Notes: a model not told the origin generated them from the sequence alone. 64,000 nucleotides of DNA from Nostoc paludosum FACHB-159 (GCF_014698835.1 NZ_JACJTU010000016.1:62001-126000); one strand, 5' to 3'. Shown: positions 8,005 through 16,605, numbered from the stretch's first letter. A program made the numbers and translations.

Positions 8005-9000
8005 ATGCCAATCTACGTTTACTGGGGTGAAGATGATTTTGCGATGGAAAAAGCGATCGCTATGCTGCGCGATCGCGTCCTCGATCCCCAATGGATTAGT
8101 TTTAACTACACTTCATTTCCACCGGATGGAGATAATGCTGTCATCCAAGCGTTAAATCAGGCGATGACGCCAAGTTTTGGCGCTGGTGGGCGCTTGGTTT
8201 GGCTAGTTAACACCGCTGTTTGTCAGCACTGTCCAGAGAATGTGTTGGCAGAATTAGGGCGATCGCTATCAGTAATCCCCGAAAATTCTTTTTTATTACT
8301 CACCAGCCGTAATAAACCGGATGAACGCCTCAAGTCTACGAAATTGTTAAAACAATTTGCTACCGAGTTTAGAGAATTTCCACTTATTCCCCCTTGGAAA
8401 ACAGAGTTGTTGGTGCAATCTGTTAACCAAGCAGCTCAAACTCTGGGCGTAAAACTCACTGCCAATACTGCTGAGTTGTTGGCTGAATCTGTAGGAAATG
8501 ATACGCGCCTTCTTTACAATGAAATGGAAAAACTGCGTCTATATGCCGAAGGTAGCAACAAACCTTTAGACGTAGATATCGTCAGGAAGTTAGTAAGAAA
8601 TACTACCCAAAATAGTTTACAATTAGCAGCAGCAATTAGAACAGGAGATACTGCAAAAGCTTTGATTACCTTGGCCGATCTCATGAATGCTGCCGAACCA
8701 GGATTACGGATAGTTGCTACATTAATTGGACAATTTCGCACTTGGCTATGGGTAAAGATTATGATGGAAAGTGGAGAGCGAAATCAACAAGCGATCGCTC
8801 AAGCTGCTGATATCGGTAACCCTAAACGCATCTACTTCCTACAGCAAGAAATCAGGCTCCTTTCTCTAGAGCAGTTAATCTCTTGCTTACCCCTACTACT
8901 GGAATTAGAAGTGAGCCTTAAACAAGGAGCCTCAGAAATGTCAGCACTCCAAACGAAAGTAATTGAGCTTTGTCAAATATGCCGAGCAAGTTCACAATAA
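8005..9000 (+). CDS. holA: DNA polymerase III subunit delta
   Basis: A 331-residue clamp-loader delta subunit, opening with 'MPIYVYWGEDDFAMEKAI' as in cyanobacterial HolA. The protein loads the beta sliding clamp as part of the DnaX complex. I chose the ATG at 8005 because AGGAG lies 7 bp upstream (7993-7997); a longer in-frame reading from 7858 would only add residues encoded by array relic and heptamer repeats. C-terminal 'LLELEVSLKQGASEMSALQ' fits the family collar domain. The gene is monocistronic. Confidence 0.9.
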   Translation: MPIYVYWGEDDFAMEKAIAMLRDRVLDPQWISFNYTSFPPDGDNAVIQALNQAMTPSFGAGGRLVWLVNTAVCQHCPENVLAELGRSLSVIPENSFLLLTSRNKPDERLKSTKLLKQFATEFREFPLIPPWKTELLVQSVNQAAQTLGVKLTANTAELLAESVGNDTRLLYNEMEKLRLYAEGSNKPLDVDIVRKLVRNTTQNSLQLAAAIRTGDTAKALITLADLMNAAEPGLRIVATLIGQFRTWLWVKIMMESGERNQQAIAQAADIGNPKRIYFLQQEIRLLSLEQLISCLPLLLELEVSLKQGASEMSALQTKVIELCQICRASSQ

Positions 9001-9102
9001 ATATAAAAGCTCGATATATTAGGTAGTTACTGGAACTTCCTACTCCGAAAATAATTCAAAGTTGTTATAAGATCCCTGATGTAGTTCTGTATTACACATA
9101 AT

Positions 9103-9579
9103 ATGAAGAAAATTTCTCATTTCTTTTCTCAATCTAGCCGAAAGCAAATCCTTTCCCAATCATTATTTTTCGGTTTTGTAGCCACTGTGGGTTTGATTTC
9201 CAACGGTTTTTCATCAAGTTCAAAAGCTTATGGTCAAACTCCACCAGTAAACAATACAGAAATTAAAAGCTATGCCCAAGCGGTGCTAGCAATGGAACCA
9301 GCGCGTCAAAACGCGTTTGAAGAAATTAAAAAACTTATTGGTAGTGGAGAAATTCCGAAGATTGTTTGTAATGATTCTAACAGCATCAATGGTCTTCCCA
9401 GGAAAGCTCAAGATATCGCAGTAAATTACTGTACTCGTTCTCAAAAAATTGTCGAAGATAATGGTCTGAGTATCGATCGCTTCAACAAAATTACTATAGA
9501 ACTGCAAAATAACAATAACTTAAAAAAGGAGGTATACAATACCTTATTAATCCTGCAACAAACTCCTGAAATGAGGTAG
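9103..9579 (+). CDS. Secreted DUF4168 family protein
   Basis: A 158-residue protein with an N-terminal export signal (basic start, hydrophobic segment about 23-37, probable cleavage near 'SKAYGQ'). The mature part, starting 'NNTEIKSYAQAVLAMEPAR', matches the DUF4168 pattern of short helical periplasmic proteins common in cyanobacteria. Two cysteines (in 'IVCND' and 'NYCTR') could form a disulphide. Function unknown. An AAAAGGAGG-like string at 9521-9529 is inside the gene and not a start signal. Confidence 0.7.
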   Translation: MKKISHFFSQSSRKQILSQSLFFGFVATVGLISNGFSSSSKAYGQTPPVNNTEIKSYAQAVLAMEPARQNAFEEIKKLIGSGEIPKIVCNDSNSINGLPRKAQDIAVNYCTRSQKIVEDNGLSIDRFNKITIELQNNNNLKKEVYNTLLILQQTPEMR

Positions 9580-9804
9580 GTACATAGCATTACTATGTTT
9601 ATGTTCAGATAAAAATTAGAGATTACCATATTAAATCTGTAAACAGTCAACAGTTATCAGAAAACATTGGTAACTGATAACTGGTAATTTCTAACTACTG
9701 GGTGGTAAAACAACCCAAAAAGTCAGATTGCTAACAAATAAATTCCTATATTTACTTTATTTATTCAATATTTTTGATGTAGAAATTAAAATCTTTTATC
9801 ATGC

Positions 9805-10137
9805 TCAGCGTTTAATTTTTAATAAAGGTAGCACCTTTTGTTTTAACAACTCAATTAAAGCTGGTTCCATATACTCATATTCATCTGGTATATCTAAACA
9901 TATAATCTTTTTATCTTTAAGGCAGTGCTGAAAATTTTTTGATAGCTTGTTTTTATGGGACTTTTCCATAACAAAGATAATATCAGCCCAGGCGATGGCT
10001 TCTGTTGAAACTGGTACTTCTGCGTAGCGATCTAAACCTGCCGAGTCCGTTTCTAACCCTTCATATTCAGAAAATACAGCTTGGGCGGTAGGACTTCGCA
10101 ACCTATTTTGACTACAAATAAATAAAAGGTTTTTCAT
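9805..10137 (-). CDS. Short low-molecular-weight protein tyrosine phosphatase-like protein
   Basis: A 110-residue protein starting 'MKNLLFICSQNRLRSPTA', where C8-x5-R14-S15 is the phosphate-binding loop of LMW phosphotyrosine phosphatases and arsenate reductases. It is shorter than the usual 140-160 residues. A general-acid Asp could be in 'DIPDEYEYM' near residue 84. The substrate is unknown. The gene is isolated and AT-rich at its 3' end. Confidence 0.8.
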   Translation of the reverse strand: MKNLLFICSQNRLRSPTAQAVFSEYEGLETDSAGLDRYAEVPVSTEAIAWADIIFVMEKSHKNKLSKNFQHCLKDKKIICLDIPDEYEYMEPALIELLKQKVLPLLKIKR

Positions 10138-10312
10138 TAATTAGTATTAATTGTCCTGATTTTCTTGCGCCGTAACACAACTGGCAGCATACTGAGACTA
10201 AGTAGAACGATTCAAAAAAACCAAAGTATGTAAAGAAACATAAACTAGGTTAAAACCCTGTTCACTCCTGCCTTCTGCCTCCTGCCTCCTGCCTATTCCT
10301 AACGATAAATAT

Positions 10313-10480
10313 TCACACCGACCTACTTAAAACATCATCCAGCGTACAAGAGCGCACTTCCTCCGAAGAAATAAAGCCTCGTTCAGCCAGAACTCGGTCG
10401 ATTCGATTTGTGAGAGTGAGGGTAACTATTACTTGCCCCATTTGCTTACCCTGAAGATTTGGCAGTACTAGCTTACCCAT
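10313..10480 (-). pseudogene. 5' fragment of a clan AA (retropepsin-like) aspartic protease
   Basis: A 55-codon reading frame whose product 'MGQVIVTLTLTN...DRVLAERGF' then 'SSEEVRSCTLDDVL' resembles the first half of cyanobacterial clan AA aspartic proteases. In intact family members the catalytic D-T-G-A follows straight after the 'DDVL' region; here three unrelated residues and a stop follow instead. The C-terminal catalytic half is missing, and 7-bp CTGCCTC repeats (about 10263-10297) lie just past the break. I judge it a truncated pseudogene. Confidence 0.6.
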
Positions 10481-10628
10481 TTGAGTTAACTCTTGCTGAG
10501 GATTTTAAATTTATTGTAGTTGAGTAATAACTAGAGCCAGTTTCAATCCTTAAGCGACGAGGAGTGTACGAAAAAGTAGTAGAGTGAAAAATGCATCTAG
10601 TAGCGTTAGGATCTTGACGAAATTACCC

Positions 10629-11360
10629 GTGCGAAAAATAGTTATTGCCGGTAACTGGAAAATGTACAAAACCCAGGCAGAGTCCGAAGAGTTTTTACAA
10701 GGATTTCTGCCCCACCTACAGGAAACGCCTGAAGAACGTGAAATACTATTGTGCCCTCCTTTCACTAATCTCAGCGTTTTGTCTAGGAATTTACATGGTA
10801 GTCGCGTACAACTGGGGGCGCAAAATGTTCATTGGGAAGAATATGGAGCCTACACAGGTGAAATTTCTGCCCCTATGCTGACAGAAATTGGCGCACGCTT
10901 TGTGATTGTCGGTCATAGCGAACGACGCCAATACTTTGGTGAAACGGACGCCACCGTTAATCTGCGCCTGCGAACAGCTCAAAGGTTTGGTTTGACCCCA
11001 ATTCTCTGTGTTGGCGAAACCAAAGAACAACGAGATAAGGGAGAAACTGAATCGCTGATTAGTCTCCAACTCGACAAAGGCTTGGTAGATATAGATCAGA
11101 ACAATTTGGTGATAGCCTATGAACCAATTTGGGCAATTGGCACTGGTGATACTTGTGAAGCTGTAGAAGCTAATCGAATAATTGGCTTAATTCGTAGCCA
11201 ATTGAGCAATCCAAATGTATCAATTCAATATGGTGGCTCAGTCAAGCCAAATAATATTGATGAAATCATGGCTCAACCAGAAATTGATGGCGTTTTAGTG
11301 GGAGGAGCAAGTCTCGAAGCTGAGAGTTTCGCTCGGATTGTCAATTATAAGTCAGTCTGA
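10629..11360 (+). CDS. tpiA: Triosephosphate isomerase
   Basis: A 243-residue TIM-barrel enzyme interconverting dihydroxyacetone phosphate and glyceraldehyde 3-phosphate in glycolysis and the Calvin cycle. Catalytic residues are K11 ('GNWKM'), H96 ('VGHSERR') and E165 ('AYEPIWAIGTG'); the phosphate loop 'YGGSVKPNN' is present. The GTG at 10629 gives the usual 'MRKIVIAGNWKM' start; an in-frame ATG at 10584 would add 15 non-conserved residues. Neither start has a strong ribosome binding site. Confidence 0.95.
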   Translation: MRKIVIAGNWKMYKTQAESEEFLQGFLPHLQETPEEREILLCPPFTNLSVLSRNLHGSRVQLGAQNVHWEEYGAYTGEISAPMLTEIGARFVIVGHSERRQYFGETDATVNLRLRTAQRFGLTPILCVGETKEQRDKGETESLISLQLDKGLVDIDQNNLVIAYEPIWAIGTGDTCEAVEANRIIGLIRSQLSNPNVSIQYGGSVKPNNIDEIMAQPEIDGVLVGGASLEAESFARIVNYKSV

Positions 11361-11448
11361 TGCGCCTTTTATCGTTCCCATGCTATGCAAGGAAGCTAAC
11401 AACCGATGGCACCAATAAACAGATGTTGACTGGAAAGGAGGGGATTAA

Positions 11449-11625
11449 TTGGAGCCAACGGTGGAGCAGTTAAAAGCGTTATATCGAAGATGCGTAGCAG
11501 CGAGTAATTTAATGCAGTCAATCAACGTAGTTCGTTTAGACGAGCGAAACAGAAGACTTTTCGTGTTAATTGGAGAGACAATCGAAGTAGAAATATTTCC
11601 AAACGGGGAGGTATTTATCAAATGA
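11449..11625 (+). CDS. DUF6888-like small protein, first gene of a coupled pair
   Basis: A 58-residue protein starting at TTG, with 'EPTVEQLKALYRRCV', 'INVVRLDERN' and 'EVEIFPNGEVFIK', which I recognise as the cyanobacterial DUF6888 type. The start is set by an excellent ribosome binding site, AAAGGAGG at 11434-11441, 7 bp upstream. Its stop overlaps the next gene's start (ATGA at 11622-11625). The function of the family is unknown; this two-gene arrangement recalls toxin-antitoxin modules but I see no known toxin motif. Confidence 0.7.
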   Translation: MEPTVEQLKALYRRCVAASNLMQSINVVRLDERNRRLFVLIGETIEVEIFPNGEVFIK

Positions 11626-11804
11626 CCCAGCCTGATTTTGAGCAGATGTCAGATAAAGAGTTGCTAGCCTATGTGAGAACTCATCCACAGGACACCGCTG
11701 CTTTTCACAAATACATGGACAGACTAAGCGCTCGCCCCGGTGTGCTTTGCACAACAGATGAAGAATTTGAAGCCGAATTGCTCAAACGAATAGGTAGAGC
11801 ATAG
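11622..11804 (+). CDS. DUF6887-like small acidic protein, second gene of a coupled pair
   Basis: A 60-residue protein, 'MTQPDFEQMSDKELLAYV' onward, with 'HPQDTAAFHKYMDRL' in the middle, typical of the cyanobacterial DUF6887 group. Translation is probably coupled to the upstream gene through a 4-bp ATGA overlap. The protein is helical and acidic. The DUF6888-DUF6887 order is recurrent in cyanobacteria to my knowledge, but no function is assigned. It sits between tpiA and folP. Confidence 0.75.
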   Translation: MTQPDFEQMSDKELLAYVRTHPQDTAAFHKYMDRLSARPGVLCTTDEEFEAELLKRIGRA

Positions 11805-11883
11805 CAGTAATAAAAAGCGATCGCATCTGCTATCAATGCGATCGCCACAAAATGTTTTTAATCTCCTACACGATGACAATATT

Positions 11884-12288
11884 TTACCAACCACGAGCGC
11901 CAACAGAGTGGCAGTAGTAAGTCATTGCTTGGCTTACAGGGCTATCAGTTCTAACAGCCACTTCTTGGCGCACCTTATCTTCAGTCAACTTAACTCCTTG
12001 ACTGTAGGTTCTAAAACCGACAATTGACAATCTCTCGTCTCCGCAAGCCGCGTGAACCAAAAACTCACTCATCAGTCCATTTTTGAGCTGATAAACCTTG
12101 AGGACGCTACCAAATCCACGCTCTCTTTTTCCCATTGTCGTGGTGTCCAACAGGAACGGGTCGCCGTCACTATCAAAGCCAACGTTGACAAATTTTTCTG
12201 CACGTTCGGCAGATGCAACGCTGGTGAAACTTAAAACTGAAATTGCTCCTGTCAACAATACACTGATTAATCGCTTGGCGTAGTTCAT
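11884..12288 (-). CDS. Secreted protein of unknown function
   Basis: A 134-residue protein when started at the ATG at 12288 ('MNYAKRLISVLLTGAISVLSF'), which gives a clean signal peptide with likely cleavage after 'ASAE'. A longer frame up to 12369 would place extra residues before the signal. Two cysteines ('HAACGDERL' and 'YYCHSVG') may pair outside the cytoplasm. I do not recognise a family. It converges with the DUF6887 gene and diverges from folP. Confidence 0.65.
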   Translation of the reverse strand: MNYAKRLISVLLTGAISVLSFTSVASAERAEKFVNVGFDSDGDPFLLDTTTMGKRERGFGSVLKVYQLKNGLMSEFLVHAACGDERLSIVGFRTYSQGVKLTEDKVRQEVAVRTDSPVSQAMTYYCHSVGARGW

Positions 12289-12411
12289 GCTGGATAATGG
12301 CTGGTTAATACCCTTACTTTGTAGCCTTTTCTCAGTAAGCAGTGTTATAGCAAGCACACTTAAAAACATTTAAAGTTTGCGTAAATTAAACTCAACTTTT
12401 GACTGCTTTTT

Positions 12412-13269
12412 ATGCCAAATAACTTGATAATCAGGGGACGCTGTTTCGAGTGGGGACAGCGGACTTATTTGATGGGCATTTTGAATGTAACGCCTGATAG
12501 CTTTAGCGATGGGGGTGAGTTTAACACCACCTCTGCGGCTTTAGTCCAGGCGCAAGCATTGGTGGCTGCTGGTGCTGACATTATCGATGTGGGTGGTCAA
12601 TCAACTCGACCAGGAGCAAAACAAATAACTCTCCAAGAGGAACTCGACCGGGTGCTATCGGTGTTACAGGTACTCAGACGGGAAATTTCAGTACCCATCT
12701 CTGTAGATACTACCCGTGCTGCTGTAGCCAGGGCATCAACAGAGGCTGGGGCAGATATGATTAATGATATTTCTGGCGGTAGCTTTGATTCGGAAATGTT
12801 GCCAACCGTGGCCAGTTTAGGTGTGCCGATTATTTTAATGCACATCCGGGGAACGCCACAAACCATGCAACAGATGACTGATTATCAGGATTTGATGGCA
12901 GAGATTTTTAGTTTTTTGGAAAAACAAATCGCGGCTGCAACTGCTGTGGGCATTGACCCAAATAAAATAATTATCGATCCTGGTATTGGTTTTGCGAAGA
13001 ATTATGAGCAAAATTTAGAAATTTTTCAGCGATTGCGATCGCTCAGGGCACTCAATTGTCCTATTCTAGTGGGAGCATCTCGTAAAAGCTTTATTGGTAA
13101 GATTCTCAATCAACCAGATCCCAAAGCACGAGTTTGGGGAACCGCAGCAGCTTGTTGTGCTGCGATCGTGAATGGGGCTGATATCCTGCGGGTTCACGAT
13201 GTCCAAGAAATGCGCGATGTTTCCCTGGTAGCTGATGCAATATTCCGACACACACAGCGTAAATCTTAA
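12412..13269 (+). CDS. folP: Dihydropteroate synthase
   Basis: A 285-residue folate enzyme joining 4-aminobenzoate to 6-hydroxymethyl-dihydropterin diphosphate. Signature motifs are 'GILNVTPDSFSDGG', 'DVGGQSTRPGA', 'ISVDTTRAAVA', 'DPGIGFAKN' and 'VGASRKSFIG', covering the pterin pocket and the two mobile loops. It is the sulfonamide target in bacteria; all motifs look intact. It is transcribed in the same direction as tpiA with small unknown genes in between. Confidence 0.95.
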   Translation: MPNNLIIRGRCFEWGQRTYLMGILNVTPDSFSDGGEFNTTSAALVQAQALVAAGADIIDVGGQSTRPGAKQITLQEELDRVLSVLQVLRREISVPISVDTTRAAVARASTEAGADMINDISGGSFDSEMLPTVASLGVPIILMHIRGTPQTMQQMTDYQDLMAEIFSFLEKQIAAATAVGIDPNKIIIDPGIGFAKNYEQNLEIFQRLRSLRALNCPILVGASRKSFIGKILNQPDPKARVWGTAAACCAAIVNGADILRVHDVQEMRDVSLVADAIFRHTQRKS

Positions 13270-13389
13270 GAAATGCGGTGAGTGGGGAGTAGGGACTTCT
13301 AAATAAAAAATATCCTACTATTCACAGTCAACGGTCAACAATCATCTGTCAACAACTTCAAGCAGGATAATTTATTTGTTGGAGTTCCT

Positions 13390-14232
13390 TTAGGTAGTCC
13401 CGTTTTCTGATTTCCTGGGGCGATCGTCGTTATCCACTGACTCAGCAATCAACTCCTGAAACATTTCTGTTGAGTTAGCTGGATCGACAAAGACAATTTT
13501 GGCATTATTGCTCTCGCCTAGTTGTTGGCTAGCCTTGACGTAATCCTGAGCCACGAGATACCGCAGAATTTCCTTACTTTCTGGATTAGAACGTAAGGCT
13601 TTAGAAATGATTTCAACTGAAGTCATAGTTCCTTCTGCTTTGCGAATGGCGGCTTCTTTTTGTCCTTCAGCTTCGGTAATCAGTGCCCGTTTTCTGATTT
13701 CAGCAGCTTGCTCATCTTCTCTAGATTTACGTACACTCTCAGGTAAAGTAATTCTTTGAAGATCTAAGCGCAGAATTTGTACTCCCCAATCTGCCGTAAT
13801 TTCATTCAATTGATTTAGAATAGCTCTGTCCATTTCCGCTCTAGAGACGTTGGTTTGCTCAAGGGTGTTTTGAGCAATAATTTCCCGCAACGTAGTTGTG
13901 GCTAGCTGCACCAATGCCCCTTGAAGATCTTCAATAGCGTAAAAGCTTTTCTCAATATCTATAATCCGCCAGTATACAATTGCGTCTACTTCTACGTAAA
14001 TATTATCTTTGGTAATTACATTCTGGGGTTTGATGTCAATAAACTGCTCTCGCGTGGTATCTTCCATGACAATTTGATCCACCAAGGGAACAATAAAGTT
14101 TAGCCCTGGCTTAAGTTTTCGATGATACCGTCCCAGGCGTTCTACTAAAGCTTCATTACCTTGATTAATCAGTTTGGCAGAACCTAAGGCATAGCCTATA
14201 AGGGCTAAGACTATAGCAATGATTGGCTCCAT
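13390..14232 (-). CDS. SPFH/band 7 membrane protein (stomatin/paraslipin type)
   Basis: A 280-residue protein with one N-terminal membrane segment (about 4-20) followed by an SPFH domain ('LVERLGRYHRKLKPGLNFIV', then 'YVEVDAIVYWRI', 'TTLREIIAQNTLEQ'). The C-terminal third is an Ala/Glu-rich coiled coil ('AEIRKRALITEAEGQKEAA') as in stomatins and slipins. Such proteins oligomerise into membrane scaffolds and often regulate proteases. The usual NfeD partner gene is not adjacent. Confidence 0.9.
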   Translation of the reverse strand: MEPIIAIVLALIGYALGSAKLINQGNEALVERLGRYHRKLKPGLNFIVPLVDQIVMEDTTREQFIDIKPQNVITKDNIYVEVDAIVYWRIIDIEKSFYAIEDLQGALVQLATTTLREIIAQNTLEQTNVSRAEMDRAILNQLNEITADWGVQILRLDLQRITLPESVRKSREDEQAAEIRKRALITEAEGQKEAAIRKAEGTMTSVEIISKALRSNPESKEILRYLVAQDYVKASQQLGESNNAKIVFVDPANSTEMFQELIAESVDNDDRPRKSENGTT

Positions 14233-14614
14233 ATATGCTCCTATTTAGCTGTTTGGGAGAATCTAGTGTCAAGGATATGCTACTAGCTTGTCATACCTTT
14301 GAGTTAAATGTTTTGAGTCTGTAATTTGATCGACACCAGCAGCAATGTCTGATATTGAGCCGCTGGGCGTCTTGTATGTAGGAAACTTTTGCAGAATGCG
14401 ATCGCTATTAAAGCACCTCGATCGCACCCTGGCAAGAAGTACTTTCTGTAATCGCTTTTACTTACACCAACACCTCCACACAGCTCAGTTATTTACGTAC
14501 ATTCACTTAATCAAAATTAAACTAATTTTACGTAAATTTTAGTACTAATTGCAAAACCACAGTATAATTCCGAATAAAATTAGGTTCAGCCACATAAAAT
14601 AATATACAAATACT
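14233..14614. other. Intergenic region, no supported gene
   Basis: About 380 bases between two divergent genes. A 65-codon open frame at 14345-14542 has no ribosome binding site and an unconvincing composition. The stretch from 14500 on is AT-rich and probably holds the promoter of the small membrane protein at 14615. Two HIP1-like GATCGC sites occur. Nothing else is visible. Confidence 0.5.
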
Positions 14615-14956
14615 ATGGGCAGGCTGTCGATCAAACTTATAGGTTTAATATTGCTGTTTACAGGCTTATATTTTTTTACTCAAAACATTATATTTGTGAC
14701 GGGTTACTATTCTTTTTCCCGTAGTTTACCTGCTACAGCCTCAGTTTTAGCAATGATGGCAGGTGCTTTTACACTGGTCTTTTTTCATAGAGAGGCTAGC
14801 AATTTGGGATGGATTTTGTTAGGTGTTGGTATAGTACTAGTTTTTTTGAGTGGTGGAATAATTTTTAGATCGACTAGCTTATGGAATTTATTGGTTGCTT
14901 TCACTGCATTAATGGTCGGATATAAGTTATTTAATCAGGGCAGAATCAACTTTTAA
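14615..14956 (+). CDS. Small membrane protein of unknown function
   Basis: A 113-residue protein with four hydrophobic segments (about 6-22, 42-57, 64-83, 88-104), so probably four membrane spans. One basic-acidic patch ('FFHREASN') sits between spans 2 and 3. I do not recognise a family. The gene is flanked by AT-rich sequence and STRRs and is not in an obvious operon. Confidence 0.6.
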   Translation: MGRLSIKLIGLILLFTGLYFFTQNIIFVTGYYSFSRSLPATASVLAMMAGAFTLVFFHREASNLGWILLGVGIVLVFLSGGIIFRSTSLWNLLVAFTALMVGYKLFNQGRINF

Positions 14957-15084
14957 AGCCAGAATTCAGAAGTCAAAATGCAAAATTAATAAGGCTTCAA
15001 TAACCAAACTTCACAATTTAATAAAGGTAAAGAAGTTATGTAAGGGACTTCCAAGTAAAAAAATATTCCCTTGCTATTGTTAAC

Positions 15085-15120
15085 TGTGAACCGTCAACGG
15101 TCAACGGTCAACAGTCAACT
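15085..15120. repeat. 7-bp STRR (CGGTCAA type)
   Basis: Repeats of the form CGTCAACGGTCAACGGTCAA lie upstream of rpsU. The same class appears near 9648-9665 and 13322-13355. Confidence 0.75.
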
Positions 15121-15201
15121 ACCTGAATTGGATTAAACTTGTAGCTAAATGCTGATTTCAGCAAGTGTGAAGTACAGATAACTCAATCTCAACCAGACCA
15201 A

Positions 15202-15253
15202 TAGCCTCCTAATTATGGCTTTGTTCGGGGGGGTTTTACTAAGGTTGAGGCTA
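15202..15253 (+). promoter_or_regulatory. rpsU leader with TAGCCTC/GAGGCTA stem
   Basis: The 5' leader of rpsU has an inverted repeat, TAGCCTC at 15202-15208 and GAGGCTA at 15247-15253, enclosing a G7 run. The 5' arm includes CCTCCT, matching the anti-Shine-Dalgarno tail of 16S rRNA, and the 3' arm carries GAGG. This could control access to ribosome binding sites upstream of rpsU. The base pairing is seen; its regulatory role is inferred. Confidence 0.45.
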
Positions 15254-15294
15254 CTATTACAATGGAAACTATTGATTATGAGGACAAGGCAAGA

Positions 15295-15474
15295 ATGACC
15301 CAGGTTGTTCTAGGAGAGAACGAAGGAATAGATTCAGCTTTACGTCGGTTTAAACGCCAGGTTTCCAAAGCTGGCATATTGGCTGACGTAAAATATCATC
15401 GGCACTTTGAAACACCGTTGGAAAAACGCAAACGTAAGGCAGTGGCAGCTAGACGCAAAAGACGTTTTAAATAA
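15295..15474 (+). CDS. rpsU: 30S ribosomal protein bS21
   Basis: A 59-residue basic protein, 'MTQVVLGENEGIDSALRRFK' onward, with the typical Arg/Lys-rich tail 'KRKAVAARRKRRFK'. bS21 sits near the 3' end of 16S rRNA and helps initiation. The ATG at 15295 matches the usual cyanobacterial start and has AAGG 5 bp upstream; an in-frame ATG at 15262 would add 11 residues. Cyanobacteria often carry more than one rpsU copy. Confidence 0.92.
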   Translation: MTQVVLGENEGIDSALRRFKRQVSKAGILADVKYHRHFETPLEKRKRKAVAARRKRRFK

Positions 15475-15775
15475 ACCTATTTGCTTTGGTACTGACGTTG
15501 CTTGAGGTAATAACCTACAACAGGTAACGGCGCGTAGGCATAGCCCGCGCCATTATACTTACAAAAATTAAGGAAGATGTGCCGCACCCCTTTGTTAGGG
15601 TGTCGATAAGTCAATTTACCTATGCACAGAGTGTATAGGAGCTTTATATTGGTTGGATGGAGCAAGCTAAAATCGCTGCCCATCAACCAAGATAAGCGCC
15701 GTTGAGGGAACTGGAAAGACAAGGGGACAAGGGAGACAAGGAGAATAATTCTTAACTCAACACTCTCGTCGAATC
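15475..15775. other. Intergenic region with palindromic repeat
   Basis: Between convergent rpsU and pth. It has a GC-rich segment at about 15529-15552 (GGCGCGTAGGCATAGCCC) of a kind dispersed in Nostocales genomes. An 81-codon minus-strand frame (15477-15722) covers this repeat and lacks a convincing start signal or family, so I do not annotate it as a gene. Confidence 0.5.
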
Positions 15776-16417
15776 CTAAGAATCAGAATTATTAATGGTG
15801 CGGCTATTACAAATATTCATCGCCTTTTCTACTCCCTGCTTGAGGCTTAGTTCTACACACTCAACCACGAACTGAAGTACAAGAGACATCAGCTGATTTT
15901 CACTAGCAGAAAATCGCCCTAGTACATGGGAGATAGTATCTGAATCATCTTTACTAACTGCATTTTTGGGTTTACCAATACCGATTCGCAAACGGGGAAA
16001 ATTTTGAGTGTTAAGATGTGCGATCGCACTTTTCATTCCATTATGTCCCCCAGCGGAACCAGACAAGCGCAGACGAGTCTTACCCAAGGGTAAATCCATA
16101 TCGTCATAAACGATCAATACTGACTCAGGCGGTAATTTATACCAACTGGTCACCGCTTGTATGGCTTGTCCTGAGCGATTCATATAAGTCAAAGGCTTGA
16201 GCAAGCGAATTTTACCTCCACCTGGTGCCATACCCTCCCCATACTCTGCTTGAAACTTGCGATTTTCCGCTAGGGTAATGCGCCAAGCACTACAGAGAGC
16301 TTCCACAGCAGCAAAGCCAATATTATGGCGTGTTTGGTCATATTTGCTTTCTGGATTCCCCAACCCGACAATTAGCTGGGGAATCACCAAAGCTGGTTGT
16401 GTAACAGCTTCTGTCAT
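15776..16417 (-). CDS. pth: Peptidyl-tRNA hydrolase
   Basis: A 213-residue enzyme recycling peptidyl-tRNA. Family landmarks: 'LIVGLGNPESKYDQTRHNIG' at the start (catalytic His in 'TRHNIG'), 'LLKPLTYMNRSGQA', 'VYDDMDLPLG' and 'GGHNGMKS'. The ATG at 16417 was preferred over a TTG six codons upstream. The C-terminal extension after 'CVELSLKQGVEKAM' is normal. Next upstream on the same strand is tatA, separated by an STRR-filled gap. Confidence 0.93.
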   Translation of the reverse strand: MTEAVTQPALVIPQLIVGLGNPESKYDQTRHNIGFAAVEALCSAWRITLAENRKFQAEYGEGMAPGGGKIRLLKPLTYMNRSGQAIQAVTSWYKLPPESVLIVYDDMDLPLGKTRLRLSGSAGGHNGMKSAIAHLNTQNFPRLRIGIGKPKNAVSKDDSDTISHVLGRFSASENQLMSLVLQFVVECVELSLKQGVEKAMNICNSRTINNSDS

Positions 16418-16439
16418 TTTGCTACAGTCAATCAATTAT

Positions 16440-16600
16440 AGGGGCATAGGGCATGGGGAATGGGGCATGGGGGGGTGGGGAGATGGGAGGATGGGGAGAC
16501 AAATTGCAATAAGTCTTTTCCTTGTTCTTTTCCAATGCCCAATGCCCCATGCCCTATACCCTATGCCCTATGCCCAATCCCCAATGCCCAAATTAGTATG
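16440..16600. repeat. STRR cluster (CCCAATG, CCCTATG, GGGGCAT variants)
   Basis: Both orientations of the CCCAATG/CCCTATG class fill the pth-tatA gap, so a folded hairpin is likely in a read-through transcript (for example GGCATGGGG at 16446 against CCCCATGCC at 16540). No gene is present. Confidence 0.8.
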
Positions 16601-16605
16601 TTTTC

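Noticed and set aside
14345..14542. Open frame of 65 codons on the plus strand
   Set aside because: No start signal and unlikely composition (His/Leu/Phe/Cys-rich), between divergent genes.
15477..15722. Open frame of 81 codons on the minus strand
   Set aside because: It covers a dispersed palindromic repeat, lacks a ribosome binding site and resembles no family I know.
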